DNA of 42,083 nucleotides, from contig WOUR01000056.1 in assembly GCA_009772935.1 (NCBI GenBank), forward strand, positions 1 to 42,083, in the 5' to 3' direction. Positions within the stretch are counted from its first letter, which is position 1. Each line of letters opens with the position of its first letter. Position numbers and translations under genes: made by a program. Below are positions 25,350-32,881 of the stretch, one piece after another. The notes below the pieces were generated by a model. It saw only the letters and a program-made list of their open reading frames with translations, was not told the DNA's origin and searched no databases. This DNA comes from Rhodospirillaceae bacterium. Its GTDB lineage: Bacteria > Pseudomonadota > Alphaproteobacteria > Reyranellales > Reyranellaceae.

Positions 25350-26129
25350 ATGCCGAAGCCCCGCCGTCTCAAATTGGCCGTCTGGAAGTTTGCCTCTTGC
25401 GACGGCTGTCAGCTCAGCCTCCTCGATTGCGAGGACGAATTGCTGGCGGTGGCGGATGCTGTCGAAATTGCTCATTTCCTGGAAGCCACGCGGGCGAGGG
25501 TAAACGGCCCTTACGATCTCTCGCTGGTCGAAGGATCGATCACGACACCACACGATGCCGAACGCATCCAACAGGTCCGCCGATCGTCGCGTTTTCTCGT
25601 CACGATCGGCGCCTGCGCCACGGCGGGAGGCATTCAGGCGCTCCGTAACTTCGCTGACGTTCGAGAATATTTGTCGGTCGTGTATGCCCGGCCAGATTAC
25701 ATAAATACGCTCGCGACCTCGACGGCCATCGCAGATCACGTCACCGTCGATTTCGAGTTACGCGGCTGCCCCATCAACAAGCGTCAGCTGCTGGAGGTCG
25801 TGTCGGCCTTTCTCGCTGGTCGTCGTCCGGTGACGCCGCCGCACAGCGTCTGTGTCGAGTGCAAGCTCGCGGGCAATGTATGCGTGATGGTTGCTCATGG
25901 CACGCCATGCCTCGGCCCGGCCACCCATGCCGGATGCGGTGCGCTGTGTCCGACCTTCCATCGTGGCTGCTATGGCTGCTATGGGCCGATGGAAACGCCC
26001 AATGCATCCTCGCTCACGAACTGGCTGCACAAGCTCGGCATGGATGACCGGGCGCTGCAGCGCATCTACCGTACCTTCAACGCCAATGCCCAGGCGTTCC
26101 GCGAAGAGAGCGAGAAACATGACCCGTAG
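25350..26129 (+). CDS. hydD: Group 3b hydrogenase delta (small) subunit
   Basis: 259 residues. It is the iron-sulfur small subunit related to the 20-kDa subunit of complex I. The proximal cluster ligands start with CDGCQLSLLD (Cys17 and Cys20), then IGACATAGG and the ELRGCPINK stretch. The Cys-rich C-terminal half (VCVECKLAGNVC, CLGPATHAGCGALCPTFHRGCYGCYGP) supplies two further 4Fe-4S clusters. There is no twin-arginine signal, consistent with a cytoplasmic enzyme. It overlaps the large-subunit gene by 11 bases. Confidence 0.93.
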   Translation: MPKPRRLKLAVWKFASCDGCQLSLLDCEDELLAVADAVEIAHFLEATRARVNGPYDLSLVEGSITTPHDAERIQQVRRSSRFLVTIGACATAGGIQALRNFADVREYLSVVYARPDYINTLATSTAIADHVTVDFELRGCPINKRQLLEVVSAFLAGRRPVTPPHSVCVECKLAGNVCVMVAHGTPCLGPATHAGCGALCPTFHRGCYGCYGPMETPNASSLTNWLHKLGMDDRALQRIYRTFNANAQAFREESEKHDP

Positions 26130-27411
26130 GACCATAAAAGTTGAGGGTCTTGCCCGCGTCGAGGGCGAAGGCGCACTCAAGGTTGTGGTGCGTGACGGAG
26201 CAGTCGAGACGGCGGAGCTCAAGATCTTCGAGCCACCGCGCTTTTTCGAGGCCTTGCTGCGCGGGCGCGCCTATTCCGAGGCCCCCGACATCACGGCGCG
26301 GATCTGCGGCATCTGTCCGGTCGCGTACCAAATGAGCGCCGTGCACGCGATTGAGAATGCCTTCGGCGTCACCGTCACTGGACCGCTCCGAGACTTGCGG
26401 CGGCTGCTCTATTGTGGCGAATGGATCGAAAGCCACACGCTGCACATCTATATGCTCCACGCGCCGGACTTTCTCGGCTACGAGGGGGCTATCGAGATGG
26501 CCCGCGACCACCCGAAAATCGTGCGTCGGGGACTCGAGCTCAAGAAGGCCGGCAACGCCGTCGTGTCGCTCCTGGGCGGCCGCGAGATCCATCCGATCAA
26601 TGTGCGCGTCGGCGGTTTCTACCGCACGCCCCGACGGCGTGAGCTCCAACCGCTCGCCGACCAGCTGAAGTGGGCACGAGATGCGGCGCTTGAGACGGTT
26701 CAGTGGGCGGCTGGCTTTGACTTTCCTGAATGCGAGCGCGACTACGAATTCGTCTCCCTGCGACATGGTGACGAGTATCCCTTCAACGAGGGCCGTATCG
26801 TCTCCAGCCGTGGGCTCGACATCGCGCCCTCCCAGTACGACGAGTATTTCGAGGAAACGCAGGTCGAGCGCTCCACCGCCCTGCATGCGCGCCTCCGAGG
26901 AGGCGGGCCCTATCTTGTCGGCCCATTGGCCCGCTACAGCCTTAACTTCGACCGGCTTTCGCCGCTTGCGCAGGGCGCGGCCCGCGAAGCCGGCCTCGGG
27001 ATCACTTGCACCAACCCGTATCGCAGCATCGTCGTCCGGGCCGTCGAGGTGCTTTATGCGTGTGATGAAGCTCTCAACATTATAAATGCCTACGAGGAGC
27101 CTGAACGGCCCGCCGCTACGGTGCAACCTCGCGCCGGCATCGGCTATGGGGCAACTGAGGCTCCGCGCGGGCTCCTTTATCATCGCTACCGGTTGGAAGC
27201 CGACGGGACCATTGCAGAGGCGAACATCGTGCCGCCGACCTCGCAGAACCAGGCGAGTATCGAGGAAGACCTGAGGCGCTTCATCGGCAGCTGGCTCGAC
27301 CTACCGGATGAGTCCCTGCGCCATCGCTGCGAGCAGACAGTGCGCAATCACGATCCCTGCATTTCCTGTGCGACCCACTTCTTGCGGCTGGAGCTCGACC
27401 GTGCCCAGTAG
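26119..27411 (+). CDS. hydA: Group 3b [NiFe] hydrogenase alpha (catalytic large) subunit
   Basis: 430 residues from the ATG at 26119. It holds the NiFe(CN)2CO active site. The L1 motif RICGICPVAYQMS gives ligands Cys63 and Cys66, and the L2 motif DPCISCATH gives Cys414 and Cys417. The processing site follows His420, leaving a ten-residue extension (FLRLELDRAQ) for removal by the protease encoded next. These motif forms are those of group 3b bidirectional NAD(P)-hydrogenases, which also reduce sulfur or polysulfide in archaea. All four metal ligands are intact, so the apoenzyme looks functional; maturation is the open question because of hypF, hypA and the missing hypB. Confidence 0.95.
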   Translation: MTRRTIKVEGLARVEGEGALKVVVRDGAVETAELKIFEPPRFFEALLRGRAYSEAPDITARICGICPVAYQMSAVHAIENAFGVTVTGPLRDLRRLLYCGEWIESHTLHIYMLHAPDFLGYEGAIEMARDHPKIVRRGLELKKAGNAVVSLLGGREIHPINVRVGGFYRTPRRRELQPLADQLKWARDAALETVQWAAGFDFPECERDYEFVSLRHGDEYPFNEGRIVSSRGLDIAPSQYDEYFEETQVERSTALHARLRGGGPYLVGPLARYSLNFDRLSPLAQGAAREAGLGITCTNPYRSIVVRAVEVLYACDEALNIINAYEEPERPAATVQPRAGIGYGATEAPRGLLYHRYRLEADGTIAEANIVPPTSQNQASIEEDLRRFIGSWLDLPDESLRHRCEQTVRNHDPCISCATHFLRLELDRAQ

Positions 27412-27412
27412 C

Positions 27413-27919
27413 ATGACCAATCGACACCTCCGGCGGATCGTGCTCGGTATCGGAAATCCCGAGCGGGGCGACGACGCGGCTGGCCGGGCGGTCGTACGGC
27501 TTCTGCGCGGTACCTTGCCGGATGATGTCGAGCTCGTCGAGCAAGATGGCGAAGCGACGGCCGTTCTGGCACACATTGAGGGCGCAGCTGCTGCATTCAT
27601 CGTTGACGCCTGCACCTCGGGTGTGCCCGCCGGAACGGTACAGTGTTTTGACGTAGGAGCGGGGCCGTTGCCCCAGGCGTCATTCGGCCTGTCCACCCAC
27701 GGCTTCGGCCTTTCCGAGGCCATCGAGTTGACCCGCGCGCTCGGCCAATTGCCGCCGTGCTGCGTGGTCTATGCGATCGAAGGAAGCTCGTTCGACGTGG
27801 GCGCGCCGCTGTCGCCATTGGTTGCAGCGGCCGTAGCCGCTGTCGCTGAGCAGATGCGCGTTGAGATTGCCGGCAATACGGGACCGAGGGCAGAGGCAGC
27901 ATGCATGAAGCTTCACTGA
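27413..27919 (+). CDS. Hydrogenase maturation endopeptidase (HybD/HycI family)
   Basis: 168 residues from the ATG at 27413. It clips the C-terminal extension of the large subunit after nickel insertion. The nickel-sensing residues are visible: acidic residues in LGIGNPERGDDAAGRAVV, Asp in FIVDACTSG, and His in GLSTHGFGL. The length is normal for the family. It starts two bases after the large-subunit stop and overlaps hypA by 19 bases, consistent with a dedicated protease for this hydrogenase. Confidence 0.92.
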   Translation: MTNRHLRRIVLGIGNPERGDDAAGRAVVRLLRGTLPDDVELVEQDGEATAVLAHIEGAAAAFIVDACTSGVPAGTVQCFDVGAGPLPQASFGLSTHGFGLSEAIELTRALGQLPPCCVVYAIEGSSFDVGAPLSPLVAAAVAAVAEQMRVEIAGNTGPRAEAACMKLH

Positions 27920-28164
27920 TGGCGAATCTGCTACACTGGATCGAGGATATTGCGAAGACTGAGCACGCCCGCCGGGTGACTGGCGTTTCGGTCTGGCTTG
28001 GCGCGCTGAGTCATATGTCGTCGGAGCACTTCAGAGAGCATTTCGAGCGCGTCGCCGCCGGCACAATTGCTGAAGGGGCGCGGCTCGACGTGACGCTCTC
28101 CGACGATCCCAGCCACGCTAATGCTCAGGATATCATGCTTGAGCGCGTCGAGGTGGAGGTCTGA
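27901..28164 (+). CDS. hypA: HypA-like nickel chaperone lacking the zinc-binding module
   Basis: 87 residues, against about 113 for standard HypA. The N-terminus MHEASL keeps the nickel ligand His2, and the helix-strand fold up to GARLDVTL is normal. The expected zinc domain with two CxxC pairs is missing: the chain passes from SDDPSHANAQD straight to IMLERVEVEV, and the protein has no cysteine at all. The join is in frame and the gene is otherwise clean, so it looks like a genuine short variant rather than a pseudogene. Nickel delivery may work differently, especially as no hypB is present in the operon. Confidence 0.85.
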   Translation: MHEASLMANLLHWIEDIAKTEHARRVTGVSVWLGALSHMSSEHFREHFERVAAGTIAEGARLDVTLSDDPSHANAQDIMLERVEVEV

Positions 28165-28170
28165 TCGGCC

Positions 28171-30424
28171 ATGATGGTGTCCGTCCCTCTGAGCGAAGCC
28201 AATGCCCCCGCGACACGGCTGCATATCCTTATACGCGGAGCCGTGCAGGGTGTGGGCTTCCGGCCTTTTGTATACCGGCGAGCGACGGAACTTGGCCTGA
28301 CCGGATGGGTCGGCAATTCGACCGAGGGCGTTGTGCTGGAGGCAGAGGGCGGCTCCGACAGCATCGCTGATTTGGTCGAGGCGCTCCAGAAAGAGCCACC
28401 GGCCAACGCTACGGTCGACACCATCGAAATGAGGGAGATAGCACCATGTGGCGACGCCGGCTTCGCGATTCGGCCGAGCGAGGCGGCCGGTACCCGCACG
28501 GCCGAGGTGTCGCCAGATCTTGCAACTTGCCCGGACTGTCTCGCCGAGCTGTTCGATACGTCCGACCGACGCTACCTCTATCCTTTCATCAACTGCACGC
28601 AGTGTGGTCCGCGCTACAGCCTCATCGAGGATGTCCCATACGACCGCGAAAGGACCTCGATGCGGCGCTTTCCGATGTGTCGCACCTGCCGGGCCGAGTA
28701 CCAGAATCCGTTGAACCGTCGCTTCCATGCAGAGCCAATCGCCTGCCCCGAGTGCGGACCGCGCATCGCTCTGTGGGACTCGGCCGGGAGGACACTGGCC
28801 CGAGACCAGGATGCATTGCTTGCCGCCGCCGCGGCGCTACGCGACGGCAACATCGTTGCCGTCAAGGCGCGAGGAGAAGCCTTTCGCCGTGATGTTCCCG
28901 GCGCTGTCGGACGTGATAGCGGGCTGCCGGATGACGGCGGTGGAACAAAGCTTGCTGACAGGGCCGGCGCGGCCAATCGTGTTGTTGCAGTTGACCGGCC
29001 CGTGCGTTGCGCCCGTGGTGGCACCTGGAAATCCTTGGATCGGTGCACTGCTTCCGTATTCGCCACTCCATCATCTCCTGATGCGCGAGCTCGGTTTTCC
29101 GCTCATTGCAACCAGCGGCAACGTCACGGATGAGCCCATTGTCATCGACGAGCATGAGGCGCTTCGTCGGTTGGCTGGAATCGCGGACCTTTATCTCGTC
29201 CACGACCGGCCCATCGTCCGGCCGGTCGACGACTCCGTGATGCGGGTTGTCTGCGGGCGCGAGCTCATGCTGCGCCGCGCCAGGGGCTATGCGCCCGCTC
29301 GAGTCGCCGGAGGGGAGATGCCCTCAGGGATTCTCGCACTTGGCGGTCATCTCAAGGCGAGTGTGGCGCTGACCCATGCCGGGGGTGTGGTGCTCAGCCA
29401 ACATATCGGTGACCTCGAAACAGTCGACGCCCGGGTCGCTCACGCCCGAGCGGTTGCTGACATGGGTTTACTTACGGGACGCCCCCCCCGGCTTGCTGTC
29501 CGCGATCTCCATCCTGACTATGCTTCAAGTCGCACCGCGGAGGCACTTGGTCTTCCCGTCGTCTCTGTCCAACACCATCTAGCTCATGTCGCCGCCTGCA
29601 TGGCCGAGAATGGCGTTGCACCGCCGGTCCTCGGCGTTGCCTGGGACGGCACGGGTCTTGGGCCGGACGGCACGGTCTGGGGTGGGGAATTCCTGTTGGT
29701 GACCGAGGCTGGCTGGCGACGCGTCGCTCACCTGCGTCGGTTTCGGCTGCCCGGTGGCGACGCCGTAGCGCGCGAGCCGCGCCGCGCCGCGCTGGGCCTC
29801 CTTTACGAGGCTTTTGGTGAGAGCGCCTTCACCATGACCCACCTGCCGCCGGTGGCCGCGTTCTCTGACACCGAGCGTGCAATTCTACGCACCATGCTTG
29901 CGCGCGGGCTCAACGCGCCGCTCACTTCGAGCATCGGACGGTTGTTTGATGCCTTCGCCGCACTTTGCGGATTGCGCCAACGCGCGAACTACGAGGGCCA
30001 AGCAGCGGGCGAGCTAGAATGGGCGGCGGGGGATCGCGCGAGTGGGCGCAGCTATGATTTTCCACTGCTTGACGCTGTGGGTGTCGGTGGAGCCCACGTG
30101 CTGAATTGGCAGCCGGCGCTCGAGACGGCGCTGACTGATCTGAGTGCAGGCGTCCCACCGGGTTCAGTGTCGGAGGCCCTTCATAACGGCCTCGCTGCGG
30201 CGATTACTGCGGTCGCTGAGGGCATCGGGGAGCGCCACGTACTCCTCACCGGGGGCTGCTTCCAGAATGTACGTCTGACCGAGGGGGCGGTGGATGCGCT
30301 GCGTGCCGCCGGATTCGCGCCTGTCTGGCACCAGCGCATTCCGCCCAACGACGGCGGCCTCGCCCTCGGCCAGGCGGCGTGGGTGGCATGGAGCGAACAA
30401 AGGGGACAGGTGCCATGTGCTTAG
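28171..30424 (+). pseudogene. hypF: hypF, carbamoyltransferase for CN ligands, frameshifted with an internal loss
   Basis: HypF turns carbamoyl phosphate into the cyanide ligands of the NiFe site together with HypE. The first part (28171 to about 28880) encodes the acylphosphatase domain (RGAVQGVGFRPFVYR), both zinc fingers (CPDC, CTQC, CRTC, CPEC) and the start of the YrdC domain (DGNIVAVK). There the frame breaks. The continuation from REEKPFAVMFPAL lies in another frame and runs to 30424, including VQHHLAHVAAC and the Kae1-like carbamoyltransferase domain. About 25 expected residues, including the GLGGFHL nucleotide-binding segment, are absent at the junction near 28868. This is a small deletion plus frameshift, not a simple base error, so the protein is probably inactive unless the assembly is wrong here. 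Confidence 0.88.
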
Positions 30425-30669
30425 CGGTTCCTGGACGCATCCTGAGCGTTCGCGGCGAGGACCCGTTGATGCGAGCAGGACGGGTCGATTTCGGCGGGAT
30501 CATCAAGGAGATCAACCTGGCCTTTGTTCCGGAGGCTTCTGTCGGTGACCATGTCCTCGTGCATGTCGGGTTCGCCATCACCGTGATCGATGAGACCGAG
30601 GCCCAGCGTGTGTTCCTGTATCTGCGCGAGATTGGCGAGTTCGTCGAGAACGAAGCGGTGAAACTATGA
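30415..30669 (+). CDS. hypC: Hydrogenase maturation chaperone HypC
   Basis: 84 residues beginning MCLAVPG. The N-terminal Cys2 and the PGRI stretch are the invariant part that binds the Fe(CN)2CO intermediate with HypD. The five-stranded OB-like core (RAGRVDFGGIIKEINLAFV, GDHVLVHVGFAI) is typical. The start lies ten bases inside the end of the hypF frame and the stop overlaps hypD as ATGA, so expression is coupled. Confidence 0.95.
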   Translation: MCLAVPGRILSVRGEDPLMRAGRVDFGGIIKEINLAFVPEASVGDHVLVHVGFAITVIDETEAQRVFLYLREIGEFVENEAVKL

Positions 30670-31775
30670 AGTTTCGTGACGAGTATCGCGACGGTGTCAC
30701 CGCGCGGCGCTTTGCCGCCGCGATTGCCCGCGTCGTTACGCGCCCCTGGACACTGATGGAGGTTTGCGGCGGGCAGACACATGCCATTGTGCGATTCGGC
30801 ATCGACGAACTCCTGCCGCCGGGCCTTACCCTCGTGCATGGGCCGGGCTGTCCGGTCTGTGTCACTCCTGTCGAGTACATCGATAAGGCGATTGAGATCG
30901 CTAGGAGGCCGGAAGTGATCCTGTGCTCCTTCGGCGACATGCTGCGGGTGCCGGGCACCGACGGTGACCTTTTCACGGCCAAATCGCGGGGCGCCGACGT
31001 GCGCATCATATACTCCCCACTCGATGCCCTCGCGATTGCCCGGGCGGCGCCTACTCGCGAGGTTGTGTTCTTTGCTGTCGGCTTTGAAACCACAGCCCCA
31101 GCGAATGCGATGGCCGCCTATCGTGCCAAACAGGAGAACTTCAGGAACTTCTCCATGCTGGTGTCGCACGTGCTCGTGCCGCCAGCGATGTGCTCGCTTC
31201 TCGAAGCGCCGGGTACCCGAGTCCAGGGCTTCCTCGCCGCGGGTCATGTCTGCACGGTGATGGGGTTCCGCCAGTACGAACCGATCGCCGCACGCTTTGG
31301 CGTTCCCATCGTCGTGACCGGATTCGAGCCGCTCGATATTCTGCAGGGAATCTTCATGTGCGTCTGTCAGCTCGAACGAGGCCGCGCCGTGGTGGAGAAC
31401 CAATACAGTCGCTCGGTCCGCCGCGACGGCAACGGTCCGGCGCAGGAGATCATGCGCGAGGTCTTCCAGGTGGTCCCACGGCGTTGGCGTGGCATCGGTG
31501 ACATCGTCGAAAGTGGCCTCGGACTTGCAGAATCCTACGGTGACTTCGACGCCGAACGTCGATTCGGCACCGTGATAACCGACGAAGAGATGGCAACTGA
31601 ATGTATCAGCGGCCTCGTGCTCCGCGGCGAACACAAGCCGCCCGATTGCCCAGCCTTCGGTACCCGTTGCACACCGGAGCGGCCGCTGGGTGTTACCATG
31701 GTCTCTTCCGAGGGGGCTTGCGCCGCTTACTACCGCTATCGCGGAGCGCGCATTCCGACGGTCGGGGGCAGATAG
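30666..31775 (+). CDS. hypD: Hydrogenase maturation protein HypD
   Basis: 369 residues. An iron-sulfur scaffold that, with HypC, assembles the Fe(CN)2CO unit. Family signatures are all present: CGGQTH (about 35-40), GPGCPVCVTP (about 60-69), the GFETTAPA segment (about 140), and the cysteines near the C-terminus that hold the 4Fe-4S cluster (MCSLLEAP, GHVCTVMG, CISGLVLRG, CPAFGTRCTPE). The stop TAG overlaps the GTG start of hypE by one base. Confidence 0.96.
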   Translation: MKFRDEYRDGVTARRFAAAIARVVTRPWTLMEVCGGQTHAIVRFGIDELLPPGLTLVHGPGCPVCVTPVEYIDKAIEIARRPEVILCSFGDMLRVPGTDGDLFTAKSRGADVRIIYSPLDALAIARAAPTREVVFFAVGFETTAPANAMAAYRAKQENFRNFSMLVSHVLVPPAMCSLLEAPGTRVQGFLAAGHVCTVMGFRQYEPIAARFGVPIVVTGFEPLDILQGIFMCVCQLERGRAVVENQYSRSVRRDGNGPAQEIMREVFQVVPRRWRGIGDIVESGLGLAESYGDFDAERRFGTVITDEEMATECISGLVLRGEHKPPDCPAFGTRCTPERPLGVTMVSSEGACAAYYRYRGARIPTVGGR

Positions 31776-32827
31776 TGACATACGGGGATGACGTCAGACT
31801 CACTTGCCCAGCACCGGCCACAGACCGAGAAACCGTGCAGCTCGCGCATGGCGGTGGCGGGCGCGCCATGAAGCAGCTGATCGATTTGATCATCAGACCG
31901 GCCTTTGCCGACCCTGAGCTCGATCGTTGCCACGACGGTGCCGCGTTGGCGGTGGATGGCCCGGTTGCCTTTACGACCGACTCCTATGTGGTGCGTCCGA
32001 TCATCTTCCCCGGTGGCGACATCGGCTCTTTGGCGGTCAACGGTACTGTCAATGACCTTGCCATGTGCGGTGCGCGCCCGCTTTATCTGAGTGTTGGCTT
32101 GATCCTTGAGGAGGGTCTCCCGATCGACACGCTGCGCCGTGTCTTGGCGTCCATGCACAAGGCCGCTTCCGCGGCCGGCGTCCGTCTTGTCACCGGGGAC
32201 ACCAAGGTTGTCGATCATGGCAAAGCCGACAGGATATTCGTCAATACCGCTGGCCTTGGCCGCATCGTCGCGCCTACGCCGATCGGACCCTCAAGCGTCC
32301 GCGCCGGCGATGCTGTGATTCTCAGCGGTGACATCGGCCGGCACGGCATTGCCGTGATGGCTGCGCGCGAAGGCTTCGGATTCGAGACGACGATCGAGAG
32401 TGACTGCGCGGCCGTCACCAACCCTGTACTTGCTCTTCTTGAGGAGGGAATCGCAGTGCACTGCCTGCGCGATCTTACCCGCGGTGGTCTGGCGAGCGCA
32501 GCAGTCGAAATCGCAGAGACTGCGGGATTGGCCATCGTGCTCGACGAGAGAGCAGTCCCGGTTCGAGACGACGTGGCCGCAGCCTGCGAGCTGCTAGGCT
32601 TCGACCCATTGCATGTGGCCAATGAAGGCCGTTTCATCGCCTTCGTCGCGCCGGAGGACGCCGATCGCGCCGTCGAAGTCCTCCGCCATCATCCAGTTAG
32701 CGCTGAAGCCCTAGTCGCCGGATGGGTCGAACACGGTCCTTCAGGCCGCGTTTCCTGCCGCGGTGCGCTCGGTGTGATGCGTGCCATCGACATGCTGAGC
32801 GGCGAGCAATTACCTCGAATCTGTTAA
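31775..32827 (+). CDS. hypE: Hydrogenase maturation protein HypE
   Basis: 350 residues from the GTG at 31775, which overlaps the hypD stop (TAGTG); the open frame extends to 31601 inside hypD but those residues are not HypE-like. HypE dehydrates the carbamoyl group on its C-terminal Cys to a thiocyanate that is passed to HypCD. The AIRS/PurM-like ATP-binding fold shows LAHGGGGRAMKQLI, TTDSYVVRPIIFPGGDIG, VTGDTKVV and DLTRGGLASA. The chain ends in PRIC, the invariant carrier cysteine. It is the last gene of the operon. Confidence 0.96.
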   Translation: MTYGDDVRLTCPAPATDRETVQLAHGGGGRAMKQLIDLIIRPAFADPELDRCHDGAALAVDGPVAFTTDSYVVRPIIFPGGDIGSLAVNGTVNDLAMCGARPLYLSVGLILEEGLPIDTLRRVLASMHKAASAAGVRLVTGDTKVVDHGKADRIFVNTAGLGRIVAPTPIGPSSVRAGDAVILSGDIGRHGIAVMAAREGFGFETTIESDCAAVTNPVLALLEEGIAVHCLRDLTRGGLASAAVEIAETAGLAIVLDERAVPVRDDVAAACELLGFDPLHVANEGRFIAFVAPEDADRAVEVLRHHPVSAEALVAGWVEHGPSGRVSCRGALGVMRAIDMLSGEQLPRIC

Positions 32828-32839
32828 GGGGAGACCGTT

Positions 32840-32853
32840 GGCGTGCAAACGCC
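32840..32853 (+). terminator. Weak hairpin after hypE
   Basis: GGCGT-GCAA-ACGCC forms a five-pair stem with a GNRA-type loop, 13 bp after the hypE stop, between converging genes. No T-run follows, so an intrinsic terminator is doubtful. Confidence 0.25.
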
Positions 32854-32881
32854 CCTGTTGACTGACCGTGCATCCTTCAAA

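Noticed and set aside
22871..27411. Classification as a group 1 uptake or group 2 hydrogenase
   Set aside because: The small subunit has no twin-arginine signal, and beta and flavin-type gamma subunits are present with RICGICPVAY and DPCISCATHF motifs, which together indicate group 3b.
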